Assembly: GCF_002259415.1 (NCBI RefSeq)
Contig: NZ_NPFY01000012.1
Coordinates: forward strand, 186,001-250,000
Reading direction: 5' to 3'
From: Rhodococcus sp. 14-2470-1b
Lineage (GTDB): Bacteria > Actinomycetota > Actinomycetes > Mycobacteriales > Mycobacteriaceae
DNA: 64,000 bases
A program made the translations under genes and the position numbers. Below are positions 36,416-45,766 of the stretch, piece after piece. The first letter of the stretch is position 1, and each line of letters begins with the position of its first letter. Under the pieces are notes generated by a model, which was not told where the DNA came from, ran no database searches, and saw nothing but the letters and a program-made list of their open reading frames with translations.

Positions 36416-37066
36416 CTACCGAACGCCGAGACGAGCCAGAAGGTCGGCTTCGATGCCGTCCAGCTCGGCCGAGATGGCGTTGTGCGCAGCCTTGCGACGT
36501 GCGGGAGGCATCTGCTCCGACGTCCGCACCGCGGTACCCAGATCCGTGAGGCGCTGGGAGATCGCGTCGGAGAACTTGCGAGTCTCGGCGTCGGAACTGT
36601 TGGCCGTGACCTGGGCGAGCGACTTCTCCGAACCAGCGATACGTGCGCTCAGTTTCGCGCCGTAGCCGCTGTACTCGCTCAGCTCGGCGGGGTTGACGCC
36701 CAGCTTGCCTGCCTTGCGCTCGTCCAGACGGTTCCGCAGGACCGCAGCGCCGCGGTAGACGATGGGGGTCAGAACGGGGATCAATACCCGTGCGATCGAG
36801 ATGTACTTGCGCACCTGAGCCGCGTTGAACGACCCCTGCAGCGCCGCCTTCTGCTGCGCCTGAAGGGTCCTGATCTGCGCCTTCTCGACGTTCTTCTGCG
36901 ACTTGGCCTCGACCGCGCTCAGCTTGTTCTGCGCCTTCGCGATGGACTTCAGTTGCTTGCGCTCGTTCTTCGCTCCGAGCTTGGCCTCGAGTGTTGCCTT
37001 GTGCTTGAGCGCCTTGGCCTCGGCCTTACGAGTGGCACGACCCTTGCGCTTGCGGAACAACCCCAT
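36416..37066 (-). CDS. DUF6474 family protein
   Basis: This 216-residue, strongly basic protein starts at ATG 37066 (MGLFRKRKG) after AGGGG. Residues 10-85 are an Arg/Lys/Ala/Gln-rich coiled coil. A short hydrophobic stretch (ARVLIPVLTPIVYRGAAVL) follows, then a helical C-terminus. This layout matches the actinobacterial DUF6474 family of unknown function. It may be the first gene of the copper operon or merely adjacent to it. Confidence 0.75.
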   Translation of the reverse strand: MGLFRKRKGRATRKAEAKALKHKATLEAKLGAKNERKQLKSIAKAQNKLSAVEAKSQKNVEKAQIRTLQAQQKAALQGSFNAAQVRKYISIARVLIPVLTPIVYRGAAVLRNRLDERKAGKLGVNPAELSEYSGYGAKLSARIAGSEKSLAQVTANSSDAETRKFSDAISQRLTDLGTAVRTSEQMPPARRKAAHNAISAELDGIEADLLARLGVR

Positions 37067-37197
37067 CGACAAGGCCCCTAACGTCAGCTTCGGTACGGTT
37101 CGGGCGCGGTATTCGCGCTGGCTGACACACAGCCTATCGCTGACGCAGCGGTGGGTCGCATGGGGCGTGTCGGTGGGGGGACATAGGCTCATCAACT

Positions 37198-38820
37198 GTG
37201 AACAGCCAGCCTGTCGCGGCGACACGGTCAGCCGGAATACGGTCGTCGGTACTCATCGACGCCGGGTCCCTGACGCGGTGCCGTCATCGGCTGTACCTGG
37301 ACACGGCCTACTCAGCGCTGCAGCGCGACGAACCGGAGAACCCTGGCGTACGGCAACGGCGTGAGGCTGCAGCAGCGCATCGCGAAGCCACTCGTACGTC
37401 CTTCGCGGCCACCGCACCCGGGTGGACGGAGATCGACGCCCCCGACGCCAGGACCGCGGCGGAACTGACCCTGGCCGCGTGTAGGCGGAAGGCCCGTTGG
37501 ATCTGGAATGCCGTGCTTCCTCTCGACCACGAGCACGGTCGACGCGGTCGCAGCGAGATGCTGATGCTCGATCCGTCCGGTTCCGGATACATCCCGGTCA
37601 TCGTCGTCAATCACAAGGTCACCGACCCGGGCCGCGGGGCAACCACCACCCCGTTCGGCGAGTGGGCACCGAGCGTCGACGAGAGTCGCAAGGTGCGAAG
37701 CCAGCTGCGGGACCAACTGCGGCTCGCGCATCTCTATCGGATGCTCGAGCGAGAGGGCTTCGCATCGTCCACCGCGGTCGGTGGCGCAATCGGATACCGC
37801 GCCGAGTGCATCCTCGTTCACGACCTCGAGACCGTGTTCGCGGAATACGATTCGCGCTTCGCGGACCGCCTCGCGGTGGCGCGTGGCGAGAGCTTCACCG
37901 TGCCGTCCCAAGTAAGCGAATGCCGATCGTGCTCGTGGTGGTCGGATTGCAAACCGCAGCTGACCGCCAATCGCGACGTGTCTCTGGTGGCGTCGGGGAT
38001 GCGGGCCGAGGTACTGCGCAGGCAAGGCGTCTTCACCATCGACGACCTCGCGGACTGGACCGGCCCGGAGCCGGAGGATTGGCCGTTCGGCAGTTTCGAC
38101 GACGCCGTTGCCGCAGCGACGGCGTGGCGAGCGGACGTGCCGCTTCTGCGTCGGACCGAGAAAACGACGGTGCACCGCGCCGACGTCGAGGTCGACGTGG
38201 ACATGGAGAGCTTCCAGGAGCACGGCGCCTACCTGTGGGGCACGCTGCTCACCGAGCAGGGAGGGCAGCCCGCGGTCTACCGAGGATTCGTGACCTGGGA
38301 TCCGTTGCCGACCGTCGACGAAGGACGATCGTTCGCAGAGTTCTGGGGCTGGCTGATGGGCAAGCGCCGCGACGCCGCTGCACGCGGCAAAACCTTTGCT
38401 GCGTACTGCTACTCGCGTCAGGCCGAGGACAAATGGCTCCTCGATTCTGCCCGACGCTTCAGCGCCGTACCCGGCGTGCCCACCGAGGCCGAGATCCGCG
38501 AATTCATCGACAGTGAACAATGGGTGGACATCTACCAGGCCGTCAGCGACCAATTCATCTGCCCCGGCGGCAAAGGGCTGAAGAAAATCGCCCCCGTTGC
38601 CGGGTTCACCTGGCGTGACGACGAAGCCGGCGGCGAGGCGTCCATGGGTTGGTACCGCGACGCCGTCGGCTACGACGGAGAACCCGACCTCACTCAGCGC
38701 GAGCGGTTGCTCGTCTACAACGAAGACGACGTCCAGGCCACGAAAGTCCTGCGCGAGTGGATGACCGACCGCGCGGACCTCGAGATTCCCACCCTCGCAT
38801 CGTTACGCGCCCGAGCCTGA
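37198..38820 (+). CDS. TM0106-family RecB-like nuclease
   Basis: This 540-residue protein starts at GTG 37198. It has a RecB/Cas4-like nuclease part (CRHRLYLDTAY near the N-terminus, AECILVHDLE, and a Cys set in ECRSCSWWSDC that with the early Cys suits an iron-sulfur cluster). A C-terminal RNase H-like half follows (VDMESFQEHGAYLWGTLL with the acidic DVDME, and YNEDDVQATKVLREWM). This pairing is the TM0106 RecB-like putative nuclease. A DNA-repair role is inferred from the family. Confidence 0.82.
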   Translation: MNSQPVAATRSAGIRSSVLIDAGSLTRCRHRLYLDTAYSALQRDEPENPGVRQRREAAAAHREATRTSFAATAPGWTEIDAPDARTAAELTLAACRRKARWIWNAVLPLDHEHGRRGRSEMLMLDPSGSGYIPVIVVNHKVTDPGRGATTTPFGEWAPSVDESRKVRSQLRDQLRLAHLYRMLEREGFASSTAVGGAIGYRAECILVHDLETVFAEYDSRFADRLAVARGESFTVPSQVSECRSCSWWSDCKPQLTANRDVSLVASGMRAEVLRRQGVFTIDDLADWTGPEPEDWPFGSFDDAVAAATAWRADVPLLRRTEKTTVHRADVEVDVDMESFQEHGAYLWGTLLTEQGGQPAVYRGFVTWDPLPTVDEGRSFAEFWGWLMGKRRDAAARGKTFAAYCYSRQAEDKWLLDSARRFSAVPGVPTEAEIREFIDSEQWVDIYQAVSDQFICPGGKGLKKIAPVAGFTWRDDEAGGEASMGWYRDAVGYDGEPDLTQRERLLVYNEDDVQATKVLREWMTDRADLEIPTLASLRARA

Positions 38821-38848
38821 GATCCCGGCTGTCCGGCCCGGTAGACCT

Positions 38849-39622
38849 CTACCGCGGCGCCATGCGGATTGCGCCGTCCATGCGGATGGTTTCGCCGTTG
38901 AGGTAGTCGTGCTCGGCGAGCATCTGGACCAGCTGTGCGTATTCCGCGGGTTGTGCGAGGCGTGAGGGGAACGGGACGCTCGCTTCGAGGCCCTTGCGGT
39001 ACTCCTCGGTGACGCCGGCGAGCATCGGGGTGTCCACGATTCCGGGGGCAATGGTGTTGACGCGGATGCCGACCTGGGCAAGGTCGCGGGCGGCGGTGAT
39101 GGTCATTGCGTGCACTCCGCCCTTGGATGCCGTGTACGCGATTTGGCCGATCTGGCCTTCGAAGGCGGCGACGGAGGCGGTGTTGATGATGATGCCGCGC
39201 TGGCCTGCGTCGTCGACCGTCGGGAGTGACTGAATTCGGTTGGCGGCGAGGCGCATCACGTTGAACGTGCCCAGCAGGTTGATGGTGATGACGGTGCGGA
39301 AGAGCTCGAGCTCGTGCGGGCCCTTCTTCGACAGGATGCGTCCCGCCCAGCCGACACCGGCGCAGTTGACGACGATCCGCAGGGGCACGCCGGACGCGGT
39401 GATGGTGTCGAGGGCTGCCTCGACGTCGGCTTCGCTGGTGACGTCGGCGGCGATGAGCGTGACGCCGGCGGGCACGCTGTCGCCCGCCCGCTCGATCGAC
39501 TGGGCCAGGTCGAGGCCGAAGACCGTCACCCCGGCGTCGGCGAGGCGCTTGGCCGTTGCCGCACCGAGGCCGGATGCCCCGCCTGTGACCAACGCTGCTG
39601 TTCCCGAAATCTCCACGTACAC
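38849..39622 (-). CDS. SDR oxidoreductase, 3-hydroxyacyl-CoA dehydrogenase type II-like
   Basis: This 257-residue short-chain dehydrogenase has the NAD loop TGGASGLG, NCAGVGWAG, and the catalytic YTASKGG with Ser in NTASVAAFEG. Its closest look is the HSD17B10/type II 3-hydroxyacyl-CoA dehydrogenase group, acting in fatty acid or branched-chain degradation. GTG 39622 follows a GAGGAGAT site. It stands alone. Confidence 0.87.
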   Translation of the reverse strand: MYVEISGTAALVTGGASGLGAATAKRLADAGVTVFGLDLAQSIERAGDSVPAGVTLIAADVTSEADVEAALDTITASGVPLRIVVNCAGVGWAGRILSKKGPHELELFRTVITINLLGTFNVMRLAANRIQSLPTVDDAGQRGIIINTASVAAFEGQIGQIAYTASKGGVHAMTITAARDLAQVGIRVNTIAPGIVDTPMLAGVTEEYRKGLEASVPFPSRLAQPAEYAQLVQMLAEHDYLNGETIRMDGAIRMAPR

Positions 39623-39758
39623 ATCTCCTCGACTAGAGCGGTGGACGATCGGCGCAAACGATCAGCGCTGACCGTGATTGTCTCGTCCTGCACCATAACC
39701 GGACAGCAGTGAGACGCGCCCAGCGGCGTGACAGAAGTGGAGTGGATCACACTCGGTG

Positions 39759-40832
39759 TCAGTTACTGATTTCGTGGGCTCGACCGTCGTGCTCGTATTC
39801 GATTCGGTAGGTCCGTTCGGAATCGACGAGCATCGTGGCGAGGGCGGGTCGGCCTGCGGGGAGCAGCCGCAGGGTCGCCGATCCGCTCGGCATCCGGTCG
39901 ATGTGCTCTGCTGCGGAGTCGACGACGAGGTCGCGCACCGCGGTGTCGAGTTCGACGTCGGCGCGGTCGTCGAGGAGTACGACGCTGACTCCGCGGTCGC
40001 GTGCCGTCCGAACCGACGTGCGTAGACGATCGGTGACGAGTGCACGTGCACGCAACGAATCCCGCAACTCGGCTTCGAGCAGGGTGTACGACGCGATCTC
40101 CTCGGGAGCCAGGTCGGGGCCGTGGACTGTGCGTTCGAGGAGTGGGCGAGCGAGTTCGTCGAGCCGACGCAGTTGCGAGTCACGCTCTTCGAGCACGGCT
40201 GCGGCGGCCGCCTCGGATGCGACTCGCGTCGTCGACTGGTCACGCAGCGCGAAGACGGAGCGAGCGAGGGGCCGGAGCGTGAACGCGAAGAACGTCGACA
40301 TCAGCAGTGGGGCAGCGTTGATGACGCCGAAGGCGATGCCGTAGGCGGCGCCCTGCCCGGTCTGGACGGACCAGAAGATCGTCACGGCAACCGTCGTCCC
40401 CAGCCCGGCCCACGCCGCCGACGTTCGCCCTCGCACACACAGGGCCGTGAACAGTGCGACGCTCGTGCCCAGCGGCCAGGTCTGCAGCGGGCTGCTGACC
40501 GGAACGGGAATTACGCTGTAGGTCAACGCGCAGCTGACGGGGCCGAGGGCAGCGATGAAGGCGGTGTGCCGCCACGGCAGTGGATCTCCTGGTGCGGTGA
40601 TCATCGTGATCGCACCGATCGAGCACAACCCAGCGGAGACGAAGATCGGCCACGGGGAGCTCACTCCGTCCAACGTTGCTGCCGCGCAGAGGAAACACGT
40701 GAAGATGTAGAGGGCGACCAGTCCCGTCGCGAATCGCGACCGCAGTCCGATGAGGTCGCGAATATCCTGGCCCGAGCCGTCCTGACACGCGTCGTCCCCG
40801 CTCCGGGTGCCGTTCACGACGGTGCCGATCAC
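39759..40832 (-). CDS. Membrane sensor protein paired with a histidine kinase
   Basis: This 357-residue protein has about six transmembrane helices (to about 200), then a coiled-coil linker and a C-terminal domain of about 150 residues. This end lacks a clear kinase N, G1 or G2 box. GTG 40832 overlaps the kinase stop by 4 bases, so the two are co-translated. It may be a degenerate kinase or a sensor partner. I see no response regulator next to it. Confidence 0.6.
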   Translation of the reverse strand: MIGTVVNGTRSGDDACQDGSGQDIRDLIGLRSRFATGLVALYIFTCFLCAAATLDGVSSPWPIFVSAGLCSIGAITMITAPGDPLPWRHTAFIAALGPVSCALTYSVIPVPVSSPLQTWPLGTSVALFTALCVRGRTSAAWAGLGTTVAVTIFWSVQTGQGAAYGIAFGVINAAPLLMSTFFAFTLRPLARSVFALRDQSTTRVASEAAAAAVLEERDSQLRRLDELARPLLERTVHGPDLAPEEIASYTLLEAELRDSLRARALVTDRLRTSVRTARDRGVSVVLLDDRADVELDTAVRDLVVDSAAEHIDRMPSGSATLRLLPAGRPALATMLVDSERTYRIEYEHDGRAHEISN

Positions 40833-42037
40833 GACGGTGCCGACCAGTGCAGTGCCACCGTCGTGCCACCGTCGTTCTTGTCCGAGTCGACGCGCGCGGA
40901 GCCACCGGGCAGGCTGCGCATGCGTCCGACGATGCTCACCGCGATCCCCATGCGATGCGGCGCGACCGATGCGGGGTCGAACCCGGACCCGTCGTCGGAC
41001 AGCACGATGGAGATGTCGTCCTTTCGCAGCGACAACGTCGCGACCCGCGTCGCGTCGGAACCTGCGTGCGTGACGCTGTTGCGAACTGCCTCGGCCAAGG
41101 CGGCACTGGCCGTGCGGATGACCTCGGCGGGATACAAAGCGTCGGTGCGTGATTCGACGGCGATTTCGATCTCCTCATCGACATTCGTTGCGGCCGAACG
41201 TAACCGGGCGAGCGCCTCGTCGACATCGAACGTCGTGGCGGACGAGTGATTTCGCAGCGAGTCCAGCTGAGCGAGAGTGTGTTCGGTCTGTCGGATCACT
41301 CCCTCGGTGCGACCGAGGCGAGCCACCGCGAGGAGGGAGGACAGCACCCCGTCATGGATGAGCGCGTCGAAACGTTCCCGCTCGACGGCCCGGGCGCTCA
41401 CCGCAGCCTCCGTCGCCGCCTGTCGATGGGTGGTGTCGCGCGTGCTGTCGAGAATGCGCGCGGTGCGGATGACGCCGAGGGTGGCGGCCACGAAGATGGA
41501 ACAGAACATCAGCGCGAACGTGATGTCCGCCAGCAACGGGCCGTCCAGCAGTGGACCGCGGAGGATGTTGATGCTGAGCTGAACCGAGACGACAGTGACG
41601 GTCAACTGTGCGAAGGCCAGCCACGACGGCAGCGACGCGGCCGCGGCCAGTCCCGCCAGGCCGGGGAACGACGCCAGGGGCATCCCGTTGGTGTCGACGA
41701 CGGAGGTGTCCCATGCGAGCCACCAGCTCAGTGCAGCGGCCAGGAAGGCGAATGTCGCGACGGCACCGGTGACTCGGATCCACTTGGTGTCCGCGGCCAG
41801 GGAGGCGAAACCCATGGACAGTCCGGTTCCGAACACGGCGATCATCGCTGTGGGCGTCCACCAGGATTCCGTGACATACGCCGTGCGGAGGAAATCCGGC
41901 AGCAGAATCGCGAAGTAGATGAGGTAACCGGCGGCGACGAAGCGCGCTACCGTCCGGAGAAGCCGCTCCGACGACGTGTTGTCGTCGTGGGTGGTACTGC
42001 GCAGCTTCCTGCTGGGAATGTCGTCGATGGTTGTCAT
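40829..42037 (-). CDS. Membrane histidine kinase
   Basis: This 402-residue protein has about six transmembrane helices (residues 30-185), a phospho-acceptor helix with ERERFDALIHDGVLSSL (the His of HDG is the likely site, as in the NarX/DesK-type HisKA_3 group) and an ATPase domain with N box AEAVRNSVTHAGS, G1 DDGSGFDP and a final GGTTVALHW. It opens a two-gene unit with the membrane partner. The cognate response regulator is not in the window. Confidence 0.85.
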   Translation of the reverse strand: MTTIDDIPSRKLRSTTHDDNTSSERLLRTVARFVAAGYLIYFAILLPDFLRTAYVTESWWTPTAMIAVFGTGLSMGFASLAADTKWIRVTGAVATFAFLAAALSWWLAWDTSVVDTNGMPLASFPGLAGLAAAASLPSWLAFAQLTVTVVSVQLSINILRGPLLDGPLLADITFALMFCSIFVAATLGVIRTARILDSTRDTTHRQAATEAAVSARAVERERFDALIHDGVLSSLLAVARLGRTEGVIRQTEHTLAQLDSLRNHSSATTFDVDEALARLRSAATNVDEEIEIAVESRTDALYPAEVIRTASAALAEAVRNSVTHAGSDATRVATLSLRKDDISIVLSDDGSGFDPASVAPHRMGIAVSIVGRMRSLPGGSARVDSDKNDGGTTVALHWSAPS

Positions 42038-42077
42038 GTGCCCCTGGTTCTGATCGGGGCAGATGATACGTCGGTTC

Positions 42078-42770
42078 TTACTTGTCGTTCAATACCTCGG
42101 CCGGCACAGGGCGACGGCGCCGGACAGCGGCGATTGCCCCCCACACGGCAACCGACAGGGCGAGAACGACGCCGCCGGCGATCACGGGCGCGGACGTTCC
42201 GGGCATGACGCCCTCGAAGAACAGCGAGACGCCGAACACGAAGAACAGGATCGCGGCACCGAACTGGATGATGCGCTCCGGCAGATGCTTGCCCAGGACT
42301 GCGCCCACGACGATGGCGAGGGCGTCCGCTGCGACCATGCCGACGGTCGAGCCGATCCAGACTCCGACCCAGTTGTTGTCCGCGGCGAGGGTGACGGTGG
42401 CGAGCATGGTCTTGTCGCCGAGTTCGGCGAGGAAGAATGCCGACGCGATTGCGATGAACGCCGAGCGGGTGACCTTGGAGGCCTTGTCGCCTTCGTCGTC
42501 GGAAAGCTTGTCTCCCTTGATCGTCCACAGTCCGAAGATGACGAAGGCGATACCGGCGACGATCGAGATCAGGTGAGTGGGGATCGACAGTCCGAGGAAA
42601 TGGCCGACGGCGACCGACACGAGGTGGGTGACGGTGGTGGCGATCGTGATGCCGCCGATGACGACGTACCACTTGTAGCGCAAGGCGAACGTCATGGCCA
42701 TGAGCTGTGATTTGTCGCCGAGTTCGGCGACGAAGATGACTGCGAAACTCAGCAGCAACGCGGACAGCAT
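42078..42770 (-). CDS. GDT1/TMEM165-family manganese exporter
   Basis: This 230-residue membrane protein contains the two hallmark motifs of the UPF0016 family, AELGDKS (residues 15-21) and AELGDKT (about 115-121), in two inverted three-helix halves. Bacterial members such as MneA export Mn2+. This agrees with the Mn2+ riboswitch in its leader. The spacing from the AAGGAG site to ATG 42770 is nine bases. It is transcribed alone. Confidence 0.9.
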   Translation of the reverse strand: MLSALLLSFAVIFVAELGDKSQLMAMTFALRYKWYVVIGGITIATTVTHLVSVAVGHFLGLSIPTHLISIVAGIAFVIFGLWTIKGDKLSDDEGDKASKVTRSAFIAIASAFFLAELGDKTMLATVTLAADNNWVGVWIGSTVGMVAADALAIVVGAVLGKHLPERIIQFGAAILFFVFGVSLFFEGVMPGTSAPVIAGGVVLALSVAVWGAIAAVRRRRPVPAEVLNDK

Positions 42771-42774
42771 GTGG

Positions 42775-42920
42775 AGACACTCCTTCGGTCGTCTGAATGA
42801 CCGAAGGTCTCGCCCACCGGCGCCGAGCACGCAGCGTGTGCGTGTGCGGTATCGGTTCACGGTGCCGGGCCCGATTGCGGACCAGTATGTCGACACTGTG
42901 ATTGGGGGCTACTCCCCTTC
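42775..42920 (-). ncRNA. yybP-ykoY manganese riboswitch
   Basis: Read on the minus strand, this leader begins GAAGGGGAGTAGCCCCC (from 42920), the conserved L1 of yybP-ykoY. CGACATACTGG and, near the end, GGCGAGACC, the conserved L3, follow. The last hairpin pairs CCTTCGGTC with GACCGAAGG and includes the ribosome site AAGGAG (42780-42785) of the GDT1 gene. Mn2+ binding would be expected to free this site and turn on the Mn exporter, i.e. translational control. The order of motifs and the target gene agree with the known class. Confidence 0.88.
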
Positions 42921-43006
42921 GCTGCTGTCAACAGTAGGAGGACGACACCGAAAAGTCCAATGCCGCAGCAAGTTTGGGAACCCGAAAACTCTTGTACGGG
43001 CCCCGT

Positions 43007-43534
43007 TCAGGAGGCGAGGAGCATGGCCAAAACTGCAGTGTCGGGATCGCTGATCGGGTCGAGGCCGATGCGACTCACCATCGAGGTCACGGTCCCGTCG
43101 GATTCGGCTTCCACCCAGGCAGCACGGTGATCGAGGCCGAGATGCGGCAGGCCGGGAAGAAGGACACATCCGGACGCCGCACCCGCGCATTCGGGTAGCG
43201 ACGGGGTGGTTTCCGACGGTGGATGCAGCATCAACATCGCCGCCGGCTGGTGGTGCGCGAACCGTTCGGGTGTGACAGCTGTCTCACCCACGACAGGCCC
43301 CTCGGCGAGGACGAGACCTATGGTTCCGGGGGCCGGATCGTCGGGAAGCTCCTCGCGTGCCCCGAAGACCGTCGACGTCGTGAGTAGGCCCGGCATCGAT
43401 GCGACCTGGACGGCCAGCACGAGAAACTGCGCCCATTCCTTCGTCGTATCCGGCCACCGCCCGGAGATCACGAACCCGCGCAGCAGCCCTGCGGCATGGA
43501 AAGGGGAAACGCCGATCAGATCGCGATCGCTCAT
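43007..43534 (-). CDS. Conserved hypothetical protein
   Basis: This 175-residue soluble protein starts at ATG 43534 after a GAGGAG site. The N-terminal half is hydrophobic-helical (SPFHAAGLLRGFVISGRWP, FLVLAVQVASMPGLL) and the C-terminal half has Pro- and Gly-rich loops. I recognise no family. It lies upstream of the riboswitch on the same strand, with its own short spacer; no link to manganese is visible. Confidence 0.6.
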   Translation of the reverse strand: MSDRDLIGVSPFHAAGLLRGFVISGRWPDTTKEWAQFLVLAVQVASMPGLLTTSTVFGAREELPDDPAPGTIGLVLAEGPVVGETAVTPERFAHHQPAAMLMLHPPSETTPSLPECAGAASGCVLLPGLPHLGLDHRAAWVEAESDGTVTSMVSRIGLDPISDPDTAVLAMLLAS

Positions 43535-43647
43535 GTGCACTCCTCGTTCGCCCAGAAATATCCGGTACGCCACGCTGGGTACACCCCAATATGACCCAGA
43601 AACGTGCTGGCACACAAGCCGTGTCGAGTGCTAACGAGCACAATACG

Positions 43648-43682
43648 AAAAGGGCCACCACGGCGATGCGTGATGGCCCTCT
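43648..43682 (-). terminator. sodA Rho-independent terminator
   Basis: On the minus strand AGGGCCATCA (43680-43671) pairs with TGGTGGCCCT (43660-43651), with one C/A mismatch, and is followed by TTTTC. It lies 14 bp after the superoxide dismutase stop. Confidence 0.75.
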
Positions 43683-43696
43683 GCGGTGCGGAAGAG

Positions 43697-44320
43697 TTAC
43701 GGGAAGATCAGACCCGGAGTCTTCGACGTGGCTGCCTCGAAGCGAGCCTGGACGTCGGCCCAGTTCACGACGTTCCAGAACGCCTTGACGTAATCGGCCT
43801 TGACGTTCTTGTACTGCAGGTAGAAGGCGTGCTCCCACATGTCGACCTGGAGCAGCGGGATGATGCCCAGCGGCACGTTGGCCTGCTGATCGTAGAGCTG
43901 GAACGTCAGCAGCTTCTTGCCGAGCGAGTCGTAGCCGAGAACGGCCCAGCCGGAGCCCTGCAGACCGTTGGCTGCAGCGGTGAACTGTGCGCGGAACTTG
44001 TCGAACGAACCGAACTGGTCGTCGATAGCTGCGCCGAGCTCGCCCTCGGGCTTGTCGCCACCGTTGGGGGAGAGGTTCTTCCACCAGATGGAGTGGTTGA
44101 CGTGGCCGCCGAGGTGGAACGCGAGGTTCTTCTCGAGCAGGAAGATCGAGCCGTGATCCTCGGCTTCGCGGGCTGCAGCGAGCTTCTCGAGCGCAGTGTT
44201 GGCGCCGGCGACGTACGTTGCGTGGTGCTTGGAGTGGTGCAGTTCGTTGATCTCGCCCGAGATGTGTGGCTCGAGGGCGGAGTAATCGAAATCAAGGTCG
44301 GGCAAGGTGTACTCGGACAC
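43697..44320 (-). CDS. sodA: Fe/Mn superoxide dismutase
   Basis: This 207-residue enzyme turns superoxide into hydrogen peroxide and oxygen. Metal ligands lie in [11 protein letters not shown] (His28-like), [12 protein letters not shown], and [11 protein letters not shown] (Asp and His). The length and the start [15 protein letters not shown] are standard. As in other actinobacteria there is no signal peptide, although homologues are sometimes found outside cells. The spacer of 236 bp to the divergent acyltransferase holds both promoters; I see no clear operator in it. Confidence 0.93.
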   Translation of the reverse strand: MSEYTLPDLDFDYSALEPHISGEINELHHSKHHATYVAGANTALEKLAAAREAEDHGSIFLLEKNLAFHLGGHVNHSIWWKNLSPNGGDKPEGELGAAIDDQFGSFDKFRAQFTAAANGLQGSGWAVLGYDSLGKKLLTFQLYDQQANVPLGIIPLLQVDMWEHAFYLQYKNVKADYVKAFWNVVNWADVQARFEAATSKTPGLIFP

Positions 44321-44556
44321 GTGGTTCCCTTCTTTGTCGACGCCGGCTTCATCGAACGAAGTGCGGCGCGTAATGCTGCGGATCTTCTCTCGGGTTCAAC
44401 CCAATCTCATTAGTACCCCCAGTGCAACTGTTGTACTCGAGACGCATTTCTCGGAATAAAACCACGCCTGCGTGGCAGCCTCGGGAGGTCACGGCGAGGT
44501 CACAGCTCGGCGCCACGATTGGTCCGGCAGGTGAACAGGAATCTAGACTGGCCGCC

Positions 44557-45687
44557 GTGAGCCCCCATCGCAGGTCGACCGATGCGGTCGACGCCCGACA
44601 GGCGGTCACGGACGTGTACGCGCCGAGGGTTCAACTCGACGGCGCCAACCTGCTGCGGTTGATCGCGGTGCTCGCCGTTCTCTACTCGCACATCTCGTTT
44701 TACCTGATCGATGACCGCGGTGAAGGCTGGTGGATGATCGACGTCGTCTACCGGGTGTTCATCCAGGAAGCCGGCCTCAACAACCATCTCTCGTTCGTCG
44801 GCGTCGCGATCTTCATGCTCCTCACCGGACTGCTTGTGACCCGCTCGGCAATGCGGCAATCGCGACGGGATTTCGCGGTCAGCAGGCTCTCTCGCCTGGT
44901 CCCGGCCCTGTGGGTCTCCGTCGCGCTGGCCATTCTGCTGGTGCGTCTCGGTATCAACGGCATGTTCAGCGGTCAGAACGGGATCAGCAACTCCGAAGCC
45001 GCGCTCAGCTTCGTGCTCGGCGGATTCTTTCTGAAGCCCGAAGTCGCCGTACTGGGCGTCACCTGGACGTTGACGGTCCAGCTGATGTTCTATCTGTACT
45101 GCGTCGCGGCCCGCGACATCCTGCGGAAGTGGCCCGTCGTCGTTCCCCTCGTCGGTGCTTTTTTGTGTGCGGCGGTGCTGATCTACAACCTCTACATCCC
45201 GCAGCCGTGGTCGGTGCCGATGCTGTCGAAGATCGCCGCGACGCTCCCGACGCTGTTCCTCGGGCAGATCGTTTACCTCGGGTGGGCCAGGATCATCAGC
45301 TGGAGATGGGTTGCCGTCTCGGTCATCGCGCAGGCCGAGGTGGTGCGACTGGCAACCGACGTCCACGCGTACTGGGCGGGTGATCAGTACATGTGGACCA
45401 TCGTCGTCGTCACCGGTCTGGTCCTGCTCCTCGCGCGGTACGACGGCAGGATCGCGCACTGGGCGATCGTTCGCTGGACGGGGACCCGCAGCTACGCGAT
45501 CTACCTGGTCCACACACTGATTCTCTATCGGGTGTACGAGAACGTCGTTCCGTACACCGGCCCGACGGGCGCGGTCCTCGCGTTTCTCGTCGCCACGGCC
45601 GCCGTGTCGGAAATCGTCTACCGATGGGTCGAGACTCCCGCTGCACGCTGGCTGGGCGGCCGACTGCGTCGACCCGCGCACGCCTGA
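44557..45687 (+). CDS. Acyltransferase family 3 membrane protein
   Basis: This 376-residue protein has about ten transmembrane helices and the acyltransferase-3 pattern: ANLLRLIAVLAVLYSHISF near the N-terminus (the family His) and FLVHTLILYRVYE-like segments later (YLVHTLILYR). Such enzymes O-acetylate or acylate sugars, peptidoglycan or lipids at the membrane. GTG 44557 gives the usual length and follows a TAGACT box by about ten bases, hinting at a nearly leaderless message. An earlier in-frame ATG at 44422 would add 45 non-conserved residues. Confidence 0.82.
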   Translation: MSPHRRSTDAVDARQAVTDVYAPRVQLDGANLLRLIAVLAVLYSHISFYLIDDRGEGWWMIDVVYRVFIQEAGLNNHLSFVGVAIFMLLTGLLVTRSAMRQSRRDFAVSRLSRLVPALWVSVALAILLVRLGINGMFSGQNGISNSEAALSFVLGGFFLKPEVAVLGVTWTLTVQLMFYLYCVAARDILRKWPVVVPLVGAFLCAAVLIYNLYIPQPWSVPMLSKIAATLPTLFLGQIVYLGWARIISWRWVAVSVIAQAEVVRLATDVHAYWAGDQYMWTIVVVTGLVLLLARYDGRIAHWAIVRWTGTRSYAIYLVHTLILYRVYENVVPYTGPTGAVLAFLVATAAVSEIVYRWVETPAARWLGGRLRRPAHA

Positions 45688-45710
45688 GGCAGGCGCGCAC
45701 GGGCCGAAGC

Positions 45711-45766
45711 GGGTTCAGAGCCGAGGGTTCAGAGCTGAGGGTCCAGAGCTGAGGGTTCAGAGCTGA
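45711..45766. repeat. 14-nt tandem repeat overlapping a gene end
   Basis: GGGTTCAGAGCTGA or a one- to two-base variant is repeated four times without gaps. The last copy includes the stop codon and final codons of the LLM oxidoreductase, which is transcribed toward it. Confidence 0.85.

Noticed and set aside
37198..38820. RecB-like nuclease as a Cas4 of a CRISPR system
   Set aside because: The domain pair fits the TM0106 family, and no cas genes or arrays are in the window.
44385..44410. GGGTTCAACCC resembling a tRNA T-arm
   Set aside because: No acceptor, D or anticodon stem can be built in the surrounding 90 bases, and the region is the sodA/acyltransferase spacer.
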